DNA of 64,000 nucleotides from JBEGHD01 sp049334165 (GCA_049334165.1 JBEGHD010000008.1); one strand, 5' to 3'; shown: positions 24,723 through 34,167, counted from the stretch's first letter. The notes: generated from the sequence alone by a model not told the origin. Made by a program: numbers and translations.

Positions 24723-25538
24723 ATGGAAAAGACCGGTAACATTCGCAAGATGCGCACCTCACTCGAAGACGAAGTGCAATACAGACTGCCACTTTACGAT
24801 GTGCTAGAGGAAGATGAGGTTGTGGAAATGAACGAATTGATCGGCAAGGAAATCAGTTTACGTTTCCAGGGGCAGATCAACTGTGTGGTTACCGGTAAGA
24901 AGATCAAGAAGACGTTTGGAGAAGGGATGTCGTGGGAAGCTTTCAAGACCGCTCCTCAGGCAGCTGAAAGCATTATCCATCCTGAGCTCAGTCGTATCCA
25001 CGAAGGGATAGCGCTAAGAGACAAGGAGTGGGAGGAGAAACATCACAACCAACCGCATGTGGTTTATCTCTCGCTTACCGGAGGAGTGAAAGTGGGAGTT
25101 ACCCGCGAGACGAATATTCCCTACCGCTGGATCGACCAGGGAGCTGTGGAAGCGCTGTTGCTTGCGGAGGTTCCGTACCGACAATTGGCTGGATTGATAG
25201 AAGTGGAGATGAAACAACACATTGCCGACAAAACCAACTGGCGGCAGATGCTGACCAACAAATTCACCAATGAAATGTCATTGACGGAAACTAAGGAGCA
25301 CTTGCTGGATTTCATGCCCGAAGAGTACCACGATTTTGTGGTGATGGAAGACGAGATCACCGAAATAAAGTATCCGGTTTTAGAGTATCCCAAAAAGGTG
25401 AAATCGGTAAAGCTCGACAAGGTGCCGGTAATCGAACAAAGACTCATCGGAATCAAAGGCCAGTACCTTATTTTTGGAGACAACACCGTGATCAACATGC
25501 GATCGCATGCGGGGTATAAGGTGACGGTGGAGGTTTAG
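24723..25538 (+). CDS. DUF2797 family protein
   Basis: This 271-residue protein matches DUF2797. It starts MEKTGNIRKMRTSLEDEVQYRLPLY. A central region VVYLSLTGGVKVGVTRE, followed by RWIDQGAVEALL, resembles a GIY-YIG-like core that distinguishes the family. The family has two Cys in its N-terminal strand region in many members; here only one Cys (NCVVTGKKIKK) is visible. No function is established. The gene has its own promoter and no obvious partner. Confidence 0.8.
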   Translation: MEKTGNIRKMRTSLEDEVQYRLPLYDVLEEDEVVEMNELIGKEISLRFQGQINCVVTGKKIKKTFGEGMSWEAFKTAPQAAESIIHPELSRIHEGIALRDKEWEEKHHNQPHVVYLSLTGGVKVGVTRETNIPYRWIDQGAVEALLLAEVPYRQLAGLIEVEMKQHIADKTNWRQMLTNKFTNEMSLTETKEHLLDFMPEEYHDFVVMEDEITEIKYPVLEYPKKVKSVKLDKVPVIEQRLIGIKGQYLIFGDNTVINMRSHAGYKVTVEV

Positions 25539-25588
25539 AGTTGTTTGGGTTAGTTTCTTTCCTTCTAGATCCTTCTACAACAATAAAC

Positions 25589-26020
25589 CTACTCACTTTT
25601 CCCGGTGCACAGAATTAAGCCATTAATACTTAGATAGGGTGGTTCTCGATAAGTAAAATATGGCTTAACTGAAAGAGCTTCTACTTGTAGACTCAAGTCA
25701 TGTAGTTTTTGCATCCGATCAACTATACCTCCCGCATAGATCCAGAGCTCGTTAAAACAACCTGTTTTTAATGAGTCACTAGTTACGATGGTTAACACAT
25801 AAGAATAACTGTAATTTTCAGGTAGTTGAGAAGTACGGAACTTTAAGTCGTTTGCAATTGAGTCTATTTCGTTATTGTTTAGTACACGATAATTACACGA
25901 TGAGGGTTGGTCAAGAAAGATGCGAATAGGCCCATTATTTTCGAATACCAGATCTTGACAGAAAAGACCAAAAGGCAGCAGAAATGCTAAAAATAATAGG
26001 GATAGTGATTTACTTTCCAT
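25589..26020 (-). CDS. small secreted hypothetical protein
   Basis: This 143-residue protein has a signal peptide (MESKSLSLLFLAFLLPFGLFCQ). The rest contains four Cys (SCNYRV, TGCFNELW, LILCTG) and no recognised domain. It lies 17 bases downstream of the OmpA-like gene at 26,038 on the same strand, so the two are probably expressed together. Function is unknown. Confidence 0.65.
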   Translation of the reverse strand: MESKSLSLLFLAFLLPFGLFCQDLVFENNGPIRIFLDQPSSCNYRVLNNNEIDSIANDLKFRTSQLPENYSYSYVLTIVTSDSLKTGCFNELWIYAGGIVDRMQKLHDLSLQVEALSVKPYFTYREPPYLSINGLILCTGKSE

Positions 26021-26037
26021 TGCTCTACTTTTTCACT

Positions 26038-26586
26038 TTATCTTAAAAGAAACTGCATTTCAAGTGCGAGAGTATTGCAATCATCCTCTTTGATAGATTT
26101 ACTAACATCAGAAATGTCAACACGATTCGAATTTTCTCTGATACGCGATAGATTCTTTTCGCCATAGGTTTCCTCAAGGGTTCTGTGGATCACAGCAATA
26201 TCGTCTGATGAGTAACCTTTATGTTTAGCTAAGATAAAATCTCTGATTATTTGTGCTCTTCTCCACCCAATCATGGGGTCAATTTCATGTTCCCAAATAC
26301 AGCTATTTACTAACACCAATACTAGGCCATCTTGATCCATAAAGAATTCAGTGAAGTCGATAATTCTCGATTTTGCCTCTTCAGAAAGTACACTTGATAA
26401 ATATTCAAACTCAATCGTCAATGGTCCATGGGCATTGCTTCTTTGACACATTGACTGTGAAGTAAATAAGAATGAAAACATTAATATGATCAAAGCATGT
26501 TTTGGAAAAAGCCTCTTTCTTCTGTCCTTCACGTTGTTTTTCCTCATCTCTGCTTTTCGTTGATTGTGTTCTTTCTGTATCATCAA
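26038..26586 (-). CDS. exported protein with degenerate OmpA-C-like domain
   Basis: This 182-residue protein has a basic N-terminus and a hydrophobic export segment (ALIILMFSFLFTSQSMC). The remaining part follows the order of an OmpA C-terminal domain: IEFEYLSSVLSEEAKSRI, then WRRAQIIRDFILA, then SNRVDISDV at the position of the family NRRVEI. The peptidoglycan-binding GHTD is not conserved (VNSCIW instead), so binding is doubtful. An ATG at 26,547 would remove a long basic lead and may be the true start. The OmpA assignment is an inference from pattern. Confidence 0.6.
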   Translation of the reverse strand: MMIQKEHNQRKAEMRKNNVKDRRKRLFPKHALIILMFSFLFTSQSMCQRSNAHGPLTIEFEYLSSVLSEEAKSRIIDFTEFFMDQDGLVLVLVNSCIWEHEIDPMIGWRRAQIIRDFILAKHKGYSSDDIAVIHRTLEETYGEKNLSRIRENSNRVDISDVSKSIKEDDCNTLALEMQFLLR

Positions 26587-26673
26587 TTTATTTACTTCGA
26601 AGTGTAATATTTTGAGCCTACCTCAAATAATCTTCGCTTACTAAATCTACCAATTACCAAAATACCTAACCAC

Positions 26674-27480
26674 CTACTCATCCTTTCTCCTTTGTCTTGC
26701 TGGGCTTTCGCCCATTCCCCAGAGTTGGAGCATTTCTTCAACTGAATAGTCGTATTCTTTTTCAACGCGCTGACCCACTGGCTGCAGCAATGACATTTCG
26801 TGATTTCGCGGGTTTTTGATGTCTTGAGAAATCGGGTAGGCGTTCATTTCATCTGCAGGGTAGGGATTGAGAAGTGATGTGATTTCATTTAACGCAGCTT
26901 CGGGATCGAGCCAGAGGTTTTCGTCTTCCGGTTTTAAAATCACCGGACTGCGGTGGTGTCCGACCTTTTGCAAAACCCGATTGGCAGTGGTTGTGATGAT
27001 TGAGAATCCATTGGAGATCTCACCGGTTTCTTTGTCTACCCACTGATCGTAGAGGCCGGCAAAGGCAAATGGCCGTTGGTTGTTTTTCAGGTAAACCACA
27101 TAAGGCTTGCTCAACTTTTCTTTTTCTGGTCCTTCGATGAAAGCATCAGCAACCACCAGGCAGCGTTGCGAGCGAATAGGCTTTCGGAAAGCCGGTTTTT
27201 TGATGATACCCTTTGCCCCGGAAAATTGGGGATCGTTCTCTTTGTTGAGGTCGCCCTCACTGCGAGCGTTAAAGAGATACATTCTTTTTTTAGCCCAAAA
27301 AGGAGTGAGGCCAAAATTGAAAAACTGACCCGTTTTGGGCTCTTCCTGGGTAATTACCAGTCCGGTTTGTCCAGGTCCCAGGTTAGGGTTGGGCACGTGT
27401 TTCTTTGGCTCCGGGATAGTGATCTTGAACCGCTTTTCGATGCTTTCAACTTTGCTGATGGTAACGTATCGCCCGCACAT
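26674..27480 (-). CDS. SRAP domain protein (YedK/HMCES family)
   Basis: This 268-residue SRAP protein begins MCGRYV; Cys2 forms the DNA-protein crosslink to abasic sites in this family. Other conserved elements are FNARSEGD, the RRCLVVADAFIEG-type segment (here QRCLVVADAFIEG) with its Glu, and VGHHRSPVIL with the catalytic His. Members shield abasic sites in single-stranded DNA during replication. The gene is isolated, not next to SOS polymerases. Family assignment is firm. Confidence 0.95.
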   Translation of the reverse strand: MCGRYVTISKVESIEKRFKITIPEPKKHVPNPNLGPGQTGLVITQEEPKTGQFFNFGLTPFWAKKRMYLFNARSEGDLNKENDPQFSGAKGIIKKPAFRKPIRSQRCLVVADAFIEGPEKEKLSKPYVVYLKNNQRPFAFAGLYDQWVDKETGEISNGFSIITTTANRVLQKVGHHRSPVILKPEDENLWLDPEAALNEITSLLNPYPADEMNAYPISQDIKNPRNHEMSLLQPVGQRVEKEYDYSVEEMLQLWGMGESPARQRRKDE

Positions 27481-27634
27481 TTGAAAATCGCTTTTAGTGA
27501 GTGATGAAAGGTAAAGAAAAATGGTGGGTGGAGAAGGGGCTGATTGCGCTACAGGTACTGAATTTTCTGTGTGTTGTTTTCCAGTCTTGCAAGCTTGAAT
27601 AGGTTTCTAAGTTATAAAGTTCGAGATTTTATTG

Positions 27635-27668
27635 TTGAAGATTCATTTGCTCGTAAACCCTATATTTG
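27635..27668 (+). promoter_or_regulatory. promoter of the T9SS cargo gene
   Basis: TATATTTG (27661-27668) is an exact -7 element; a TTG at 27,635-27,637 lies 23 nt upstream. Transcription would begin near 27,675, supporting ATG 27,699 rather than the in-frame start at 27,666. Confidence 0.5.
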
Positions 27669-27698
27669 CTCCTCTTTTATACCTTTATTAAACTTACC

Positions 27699-29549
27699 AT
27701 GACTAGAATTTTAAATTGTAGAAAACTCCTATTTGCCTCGTTTTTCACTTTGTTCTCACAAATCGTTGTCGCACAATTAACAACTAACAGTGATGTCACG
27801 CCTGAGCAAGCGGTAGACATCCTCACGGGCAATGGCGTTGTAATCTCCAATTTGGAATTCAGTGGAGGTTCTGAGCAAATTGGTTCCTTCAATTGTGAAG
27901 ACTGTGGACTAGGGCTGGAAGATGGTTTAGTGCTTGTAACAGGTGATGTAAGTCTTGTTGAAGGTCCAAATGACTCAGCCAATGAAACAGTCGGGGGAGT
28001 ATATTTGGAAGCTTCTGATACGGACCTCGAGTTACTAGAAAACTCTGAGTTACATGATGCCGCTGTCCTTGAATTTGATTTTGTAGCTACCAGCGATTCC
28101 ATAAGTTTTGAATTTGTCTTTGGATCTGAAGAATATCCCGAGTATGTAAATTCAATCAATGATGTGTTTGGTTTTTTTCTGAGTGGACCAGGAATTGAAG
28201 GACCTTTTTCCAATGACGGTATTAACATAGCTCTGATTCCTGGTACCGATACCCCAGTGTCTATATCAACCGTCAATAATGGAGAGGATGGAACTACAGG
28301 GCCTTGCGTGAACTGTGAGTTCTATATTAATAACGGACCTGATTCACCTTCATCAAACAGTATCCAATTTGACGGTTTTACAACTGTAATGGAGGCTGAT
28401 GCAGGAGGTCTTCAGTGTGGCGAAACTTATCATATAAAATTGGCAATCGCTGATAATTACGATGCCGCATATGATTCTGGGATATTCTTGAAGGGGAATA
28501 GCCTTAGTTCTGGAATTCCTGACCTGACGAACATTACTGACCCTCTTGAGAATTCTACCTTGATTGAAGGCTGCAGCTATATCAATTTTCCAGTCTACAA
28601 TAATGAAACTAATCAGAACGATACAATCTTTATCAGCACTGGAGGCACATCAGTGAACGGAATAGACTACTCAGGAATCCTTGATTTTGTAGTCCTTGAT
28701 GCTTCCACCTGTGTGGATGTTGTGACGATCGAGCCCCTAGATGATATGGTCTCTGAAGAAACTGAGACTCTCTTCATTCAAGTCTGGAATGAAGATTCGA
28801 CAGGAGGAGTAGACACTCTTTTCAATGCAGAATTCAATATTCTTGACTATGTCCCGCCATCCTTCGTTCTCGAAGAGTCTGTGAGTTTTTGCTCTGAGGG
28901 TGACGTTGAGTTGACCCCCACAATTACCTCAGGAATTGGTGTGTATGACTTTCAGTGGAGTAATGGAGATACTTCACTTTCTACTATCGTCAGTCCTTTA
29001 CAGGAAATGGATTTTGTTTTTTCAATGATGGATCAGTGTGGAGGACAAGAGACCAGTTCAGTAACAGTGACACCGATTAATATAGAAACGTTTCTGACAC
29101 AGGAAGCGAATACTTTGACTTCAATAGAGAGCGATGCCGATTACCAATGGCTCGACTGCAATAATTCAATGCAGCCTATTGAGGGGGAAACCAATCAGTC
29201 TTTCGTAGCCACAGAGAACGGTAGTTATGCCGTCACCATCACACTGGATGGATGCACTGTGGTTTCGGAGTGTTATGATATTTCAGGTGTTGTTGTAGAT
29301 GAGATTAGAGAGCAGACTTCTTCCAAAATCTACCCCAATCCAACCACTGGTGATATCACCTTGGAATGCGGTACCCAAATAAAGGATTACCTACTAGTTG
29401 ATTTTACCGGACGAGTAATACATAAAGGGCAGGTGAAATTTGGAAAAAGCCACTTAAATCTGGTTCTGCCTGAATCTCCGGGTGTTTATTGCCTCAGAGT
29501 GAACTCAGGCGATGGATCATACGAAGTGCATAGAATAGTGAAGAAATAG
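27699..29549 (+). CDS. choice-of-anchor L protein with T9SS sorting domain
   Basis: This 616-residue secreted protein starts MTRILNCRKLLFASFF with a signal peptide ending near VVAQ. The first 300 residues are a choice-of-anchor L domain (TTNSDVTPEQAVDILTGNG, then FEFVFGSEEYPEYV and NDVFGFFLSGPG). A Calx-beta-like segment and an Ig/PKD-like segment follow. The last 75 residues, KIYPNPTTGDITLECG through VHRIVKK, form a T9SS type A sorting domain, so the protein is expected to leave the cell or be attached to its surface through the system that includes PorT. A role in adhesion is typical but inferred. Confidence 0.88.
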   Translation: MTRILNCRKLLFASFFTLFSQIVVAQLTTNSDVTPEQAVDILTGNGVVISNLEFSGGSEQIGSFNCEDCGLGLEDGLVLVTGDVSLVEGPNDSANETVGGVYLEASDTDLELLENSELHDAAVLEFDFVATSDSISFEFVFGSEEYPEYVNSINDVFGFFLSGPGIEGPFSNDGINIALIPGTDTPVSISTVNNGEDGTTGPCVNCEFYINNGPDSPSSNSIQFDGFTTVMEADAGGLQCGETYHIKLAIADNYDAAYDSGIFLKGNSLSSGIPDLTNITDPLENSTLIEGCSYINFPVYNNETNQNDTIFISTGGTSVNGIDYSGILDFVVLDASTCVDVVTIEPLDDMVSEETETLFIQVWNEDSTGGVDTLFNAEFNILDYVPPSFVLEESVSFCSEGDVELTPTITSGIGVYDFQWSNGDTSLSTIVSPLQEMDFVFSMMDQCGGQETSSVTVTPINIETFLTQEANTLTSIESDADYQWLDCNNSMQPIEGETNQSFVATENGSYAVTITLDGCTVVSECYDISGVVVDEIREQTSSKIYPNPTTGDITLECGTQIKDYLLVDFTGRVIHKGQVKFGKSHLNLVLPESPGVYCLRVNSGDGSYEVHRIVKK

Positions 29550-29655
29550 ACTGATTTCAATTTGAATTAGTCCGATTGGATGGAAGGCCAAAAATCAATC
29601 AACTACAACTATTGTTATTACCCTTCGGTTAAACTTTTTTCATTATGACGTTTAT

Positions 29656-29906
29656 ATGGATAAAGGAGAGTTAGTTTTGAAAAGACCATTCACTCACATG
29701 TATTATGAAAGCCCGAAACATGTTCAGGTTTTTCCTATGGGTCAATTGACTTTGTTTTTTTATTCATGTACAAGGTAGTAGGTCCTGAAAAGACTTACTG
29801 GATTAAAATACCACCTAAATCTTTTAAAGAGAGGTTGAACCTCTCATTAGCAATTCAAAGGATTAGAGAAAAAATAGATAAGCTTGTAGAAGTAAATGAA
29901 AGGTGA
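29656..29906 (+). pseudogene. frameshifted small ORF, possible gene remnant
   Basis: Two overlapping short ORFs in different frames sit here. The first (29,656-29,778, 40 aa, MDKGELVLKRPFTHMYYESP) ends shortly after a run of seven T at 29,755-29,761. The second (29,766-29,906, 46 aa) continues MYKVVGPEKTYWIKIPPK and a helical C-terminus; its frame is also open back through the T run. A single frameshift in the T run would join them into one protein of about 85 residues. I do not recognise a family. It could be a decayed gene, a slippage-controlled gene, or chance ORFs. Confidence 0.4.
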
Positions 29907-29985
29907 AAAATAAATTCCCCCCGAGTCTGGAGGTAAACTATTCACAGAACTCATATTCCACCAGGGAAGGTTCTTTCGCTAAAGA

Positions 29986-30852
29986 TTAAAAGCCTTCTGC
30001 TCCGAAGTTGGAAAGAAAGAGAAGAAAATCTTCCGTATTGAGTAGCTCATCAGAGTTAAAGTCTATTTCGCAATCTCCTTCGCACCCATATTCTGCTAAA
30101 AAGAGAACGAGGTCTGCAGCATCTATAATCCCATTTTCATCTATGTCGCCATAATTTGTTGAGCCCTCATCGAAACCCGGTGGAGCTGAATTTTGGAAGA
30201 TCAGTTCATCTCCGTTTCCCCAAATGCCATTGCCATTGTCTGAGAAAACTACAAAGGCAGTATCACCCACACAACAACCGTATGCTCCTTCGCAGACATT
30301 CGCGTATACCAATCCCACATTGTTGCCAGACGAAATGGGGTCGAAACAAAACTGCAGCGAAGAGGTCATGCTCCAATCCAAATTTTCACTCGTCCATGCT
30401 ATTTCATATGTATCGAAACCTGTTGAGTTTGAATTGATCCATGCGTTGAATGAAATTTCACATCCCATAGCGTCTCCATTGACATCTCCTATTTCAAACT
30501 CCCACTCAAACTGCGGAAAAACTACCAATGCGAATGGTTCAGATGTAGTTGTATCGTCAGTGAAAGTATAGGTGACCTGCAACCTTAAATTGAGCGTGTC
30601 AGCCATAGGTTGAGAATTTTCAGAGATCAGGTTTAATTGGCAATCTGCGTCAACTTCCGTCCACTCATCACTAACTTGCTTTTGCCAGCTAAAGTGGTAG
30701 TTATCATCAGTTCCATCACAGTACTCCGTTATTAGAAGCCCATTTCCAGAGCAGCTGTAATAGATTTCATTAAACTCCAGGTCCAGTGTGTTTTGGGTAA
30801 AAGCAGACAATGAAAATAGAAAGGCAAGGCAGATTAGAATACTTTTCTTCAT
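29986..30852 (-). CDS. secreted protein with dockerin-like EF-hand repeats
   Basis: This 288-residue protein has a signal peptide (MKKSILICLAFLFSLSAFTQ) and a Cys-rich body. Its C-terminus has two dockerin-like calcium loops, DIDENGIIDAADLVLFLAEYG and DFNSDELLNTEDFLLFLSNFG. An extra DVNGDAMG loop sits near the middle. In this phylum such repeats are common in exported proteins without cellulosomes. There is no T9SS sorting domain. The binding partner is unknown. Confidence 0.8.
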   Translation of the reverse strand: MKKSILICLAFLFSLSAFTQNTLDLEFNEIYYSCSGNGLLITEYCDGTDDNYHFSWQKQVSDEWTEVDADCQLNLISENSQPMADTLNLRLQVTYTFTDDTTTSEPFALVVFPQFEWEFEIGDVNGDAMGCEISFNAWINSNSTGFDTYEIAWTSENLDWSMTSSLQFCFDPISSGNNVGLVYANVCEGAYGCCVGDTAFVVFSDNGNGIWGNGDELIFQNSAPPGFDEGSTNYGDIDENGIIDAADLVLFLAEYGCEGDCEIDFNSDELLNTEDFLLFLSNFGAEGF

Positions 30853-30924
30853 AACAGTTAGTTTTTTTGGCCCCTTAAGTGAAAGAGTTTGGTGAGTTTG
30901 ATAAAGTGTTGACCGACAAGTTAA

Positions 30925-31362
30925 TCAAAAATTACCTCTGCCGGTTACTTCGACCTTGCTTTCTTCGGGCAAAAAGTATCCTCCAACTAGTCCATTACCC
31001 CATGGCTCGTAGATTTCAAAGTAGATAGTATCGTCTTGGTTGTCGAGTAGAAAAAGAAACCTGTTAGAATCGGTCGGCAAACGTCTTCTGTTTACATAAT
31101 AATCGTAATTGAGATCAGTTTCAATTTGAATGGTTTTATTACAGAGCTTTTTGCGGTTGTAATCCATGAGATATTCCGAAGTGTCTGTGAAAATAAGTTG
31201 AGTAGAATCAGCCCGACAAAAATTTATTGTGCTCGTGAACTTTTCATTTCTCAGCATCGCCTCGAGAATCATCTTTGGCTCATGGTCGCTATTAAGTGGA
31301 GCCAGAGCGGGGAAACTCAGAAGAGACAGTAGGACCAGAGATTGGAACTTAGGTTACTTCAT
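30925..31362 (-). pseudogene. secreted-protein gene with an early in-frame stop
   Basis: The reverse strand reads ATG AAG TAA and then stays open, in the same frame, through PKFQSLVLLSLLSFPALA and on to the end at 30,925. The hydrophobic stretch and PALA end are a convincing signal peptide, so codon 3 looks like a point mutation (for example CAA to TAA) in a formerly intact gene of about 145 codons. The next ATG at 31,272 would give a 115-residue protein without a signal peptide. The mature part (STINFCRADSTQLIF, YYVNRRRLPTDSNRF, YEPWGNGLVGGYFLP) is not recognised. Confidence 0.6.
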
Positions 31363-31405
31363 TAGCAATGAAAGATAATGAAAATTGGTGGGTGGGGATA
31401 GTGGG

Positions 31406-31699
31406 CTACCGAAACCAGAATGCCAAAAACATAGTCAGCAAAACTATCAGTGAAACCTGGTTAACTAAAGTGTGCCGCGTTCTGTTTCGCTTTTTGAAGA
31501 GCAGCAATAGGTTGATGAGAATAAGAAATGAGGCTGCAATAAAAATTCCGACCTGGAGATAAACCAATAACATTATTCCCATTCCATCGGGCTGGCCGTA
31601 CACATCAATTTCGGTGGTTTGAATTGCATATTCAGAACAAAAAAGAGCAGTCAGTAAGACAATGGTGAGCGCAGAAGTAATCCAGTTGAAGGGTTTCAT
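31406..31699 (-). CDS. small membrane protein, 97 aa
   Basis: Three hydrophobic segments (about residues 6-22, 42-68 and 80-96) make this an integral membrane protein, with a basic loop FKKRNRTRHT between the last two. No family is recognised. Its start overlaps the stop of the preceding gene by four bases, so translation is probably coupled to it. Confidence 0.6.
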   Translation of the reverse strand: MKPFNWITSALTIVLLTALFCSEYAIQTTEIDVYGQPDGMGIMLLVYLQVGIFIAASFLILINLLLLFKKRNRTRHTLVNQVSLIVLLTMFLAFWFR

Positions 31700-32181
31700 T
31701 CTGTTTTCGTTTGGACGGCAGATTTCAACTGAGCGAGTTTTTTCAATGTTTCTTGTCCTTCTTCCTCCAGCTTCACCAGCTTGTCATTCACTTCATCGCC
31801 TTCGCCATCGATGTAAGTGATGATGGTTGATTTTCCTTGGCTTTCTACCGAAAGAAGTTTGTGATGCGGAATGGCGAAGGCAGGACCCATTTCATTTTTG
31901 AGGTATTGGTATAGGTAGTAGATGAGAACAGGCAGGCCAATAAGAATGACCATGTTGTAAACCCCAAAAAAGACATTGTAAATCACGAAAGCCGCAGCAA
32001 CAATTGAAATAACCACAAGGTAAATCGTGTGCTTAAAATATCTTCTCATGTCACGCGAGTGAGAACGTTGCGTCTTTGTAGAGAGCCGGGCAATTTCAGT
32101 CCAATTGCCGGTATTCGTGAGGTAGACAGACTCACCGTCCACATTTACATAGCCGAATTCATATTTGTAGCAAGCCTTCAA
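31696..32181 (-). CDS. membrane protein, 161 aa
   Basis: Two adjacent hydrophobic helices (about residues 53-70 and 75-92) are flanked by a basic N-terminal part and a soluble C-terminal coiled-coil-like tail (EEEGQETLKKLAQLKSA). The start is a TTG at 32,181; the frame remains open upstream for about 20 codons without an ATG, GTG or TTG, so the N-terminus is uncertain. It follows gspF by 43 bases and may be part of the secretion operon's 3' end. Function is unknown. Confidence 0.55.
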   Translation of the reverse strand: MKACYKYEFGYVNVDGESVYLTNTGNWTEIARLSTKTQRSHSRDMRRYFKHTIYLVVISIVAAAFVIYNVFFGVYNMVILIGLPVLIYYLYQYLKNEMGPAFAIPHHKLLSVESQGKSTIITYIDGEGDEVNDKLVKLEEEGQETLKKLAQLKSAVQTKTE

Positions 32182-32224
32182 GTGACTATCGTTAATTTGA
32201 GAGGCAAGGTAGGGTTCATCTGAT

Positions 32225-33364
32225 TTATTTAATAACGTTACTTAGCTCGAAAAGAGGGAGGTACATGGATATTAAAATCACTCCAACAAATAGCGCAATG
32301 AATATGATGAGAGCCGGTTCGAGAAGCGACCCAACGATTGATGATTGATGCTCTACCTCACTGTTGAATTGTTCTGAGAGTTCTTCGAAGATCTTGTCAA
32401 GTTGATTTACTTCTTCTCCTACACGGATGAGTGAAACCATTCGTTTTTCAAAAATTGAGAACTCAGATAGCCCGGCATGCAGTGATTTCCCTTGTTCAAC
32501 TTCTGTTGTGATTTGTGTGAGTGCAACTTCAATTGGGTAGAAATTTATCATATCCCGTGAAAGCTGCAGGCTCGAGGTTATTGGGTTACCTGAGCTGACT
32601 AGAAGATACATGCTCTGGCAAAATCTAGCCAAATAAATTTTTCTTACAAGTTTTCCAAAGAATGGGAATTTTAGCTGCGCACTGGCCACAAATCTTCTCA
32701 TCCAAACTTTGTTTTTTTGAGTGATCATCAATACAGCCATGGCAATGGCAAAAATTACGAAGAATCCCAAGTAGAATGAAAAAGATTGAGAAATGGAGAT
32801 GATCCATTTTGTGATTGTGGGCAATTCAGTATCAAATCTTTTAAAGATATCTGAGAATAACGGAACCACGTTGTTGAGCATGAAATAAATCACTGCAACA
32901 CTGACAAAAATTACGAACATTGGGTAGGCAAGTACTCTCATCAATTGGCGCTTCAATGTGATCCGTTTGTCAAAATATTCCGTCAGGTAGTCGAATGTAT
33001 AGACCAGCCTACCGCTTTCTTCACCAATTCGCACGCTTTCCACTTCGTAAACCCCAAAGCCATCATTCTCTTTTAATACATCCGAGATGGATTGGCCGGC
33101 AACGACATCTTTTTGTATCCCGAGGACCAGGTCTTTATCTTTCTTCGACTTGAATTCCTCCGCTACCATTTCTAGTGCAGCTCTGAGATCCAGTCCCGAC
33201 TTGATAAGAAGGGCCAGGTCGGAATACAACCGTTTCTTCTTCTTATCTCCAAATCGCGATAGATTTATTGAAATATCACGATCAAGGATACTTGTTTTTT
33301 CCTTTCTGCGGACCTTGCTCCCAGTCTTGGCTTTCTTCCGATATTCCTTGAGGTTTACTGACAA
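32225..33364 (-). CDS. gspF: type II secretion/type IV pilus inner-membrane platform protein GspF
   Basis: This 379-residue protein has the two repeated GspF (T2SSF) domains, each about 120 residues, with three membrane helices in the standard order. The first repeat carries LALLIKSGLDLRAALEM and VRIGEESGRL; the second carries ARFCQSMYLLVSSGNPI and IRVGEEVNQLDKIF. GspF forms the membrane platform above the GspE ATPase on which pseudopili are assembled. It is the last recognisable core gene of a 13-gene minus-strand operon. Confidence 0.93.
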   Translation of the reverse strand: MSVNLKEYRKKAKTGSKVRRKEKTSILDRDISINLSRFGDKKKKRLYSDLALLIKSGLDLRAALEMVAEEFKSKKDKDLVLGIQKDVVAGQSISDVLKENDGFGVYEVESVRIGEESGRLVYTFDYLTEYFDKRITLKRQLMRVLAYPMFVIFVSVAVIYFMLNNVVPLFSDIFKRFDTELPTITKWIISISQSFSFYLGFFVIFAIAMAVLMITQKNKVWMRRFVASAQLKFPFFGKLVRKIYLARFCQSMYLLVSSGNPITSSLQLSRDMINFYPIEVALTQITTEVEQGKSLHAGLSEFSIFEKRMVSLIRVGEEVNQLDKIFEELSEQFNSEVEHQSSIVGSLLEPALIIFIALFVGVILISMYLPLFELSNVIK

Positions 33365-33370
33365 TGGTCG

Positions 33371-33817
33371 TTAGTGATTGATGATTTTTTCAGGATCATA
33401 TTCCTTGTAAAAGGAGAAAGTTGTCGGTTGATCTGAAGATGGATCTAATATAATACGAATAGATTGATCTCCGTAGTCGTGGTCTATTAGATTGACTGAT
33501 GCGTTTCTGTTGATGATTGTATCTGGAACAGTAGCATTCCGGACTATTACATTGTCGCTGAACGAGTATGTGACCACATTGTAATTATGAGAAATCAATA
33601 GTCGTTCTGTAGAAAATTGTATTCTGTCTGCAGCGTCAATATCCGAGTACAACATCATGTGTAGACGACTGATCTCAGACTGTTCATTTAGCGCGGAAGA
33701 AAATCTAATCATGCGAGAGTTCAGTAGAGACCATGTGTAATAAGCAAAAGAGATCAATATCGCAGTGATAAATAGTGCGAAGGTTAACTCCAGGATAGAA
33801 AATGCTCTTAACTTCAT
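33371..33817 (-). CDS. minor pseudopilin
   Basis: This 148-residue protein starts MKLRAFSILELTFALFI, a type IV prepilin-type N-terminus with the conserved Glu five residues after the expected cleavage point before the hydrophobic helix. The ATG overlaps the TAA of the preceding gene (TAATG). The rest is a short pilin-like head domain. It is expected to be cleaved by the prepilin peptidase of the same operon and to sit in the pseudopilus, probably at its tip. An in-frame start at 33,850 would add 11 residues and is less likely. Confidence 0.78.
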   Translation of the reverse strand: MKLRAFSILELTFALFITAILISFAYYTWSLLNSRMIRFSSALNEQSEISRLHMMLYSDIDAADRIQFSTERLLISHNYNVVTYSFSDNVIVRNATVPDTIINRNASVNLIDHDYGDQSIRIILDPSSDQPTTFSFYKEYDPEKIINH

Positions 33818-34167
33818 TACTTCGAAATAATTTCTCGGATTAAACTGCATTGATTTCCATCTTTTGTAAGGACTTCAATCTCAATCACACTCAAGGTGGT
33901 TTTAAGATCATTTTCGTAGGGATAGATTCTTGTGCTGATCTGGAGATTTTCATTTATCATTTCTTCTTCTTCTTCAAAATTTCCAGACTGCTTTATGTCT
34001 GCAAGCTTGCTGATAGCAAGCTGAAAACAGTTTTGATCAGAATTTATTCCTATTACGGGATATAGGTTTATGTAAATAATAAGACTGGTTGAAAGGGTAA
34101 TTAAGACAATGGCCATGGCGACTGTTGTCTCAAGAAGTGTTGCGGCCTTAACCTGATTATTCAACAT
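33817..34167 (-). CDS. minor pseudopilin
   Basis: This 116-residue protein starts MLNNQVKAATLLETTVAMAIVLI, with a prepilin cleavage region at KAA/TLLE followed by the hydrophobic assembly helix. An acidic loop (EEEEEMINEN) precedes the C-terminal strands. It overlaps both neighbours by a few bases, a sign of translational coupling. It resembles GspI/PilV-type minor subunits in length, but class cannot be settled by eye. Confidence 0.75.
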   Translation of the reverse strand: MLNNQVKAATLLETTVAMAIVLITLSTSLIIYINLYPVIGINSDQNCFQLAISKLADIKQSGNFEEEEEMINENLQISTRIYPYENDLKTTLSVIEIEVLTKDGNQCSLIREIISK

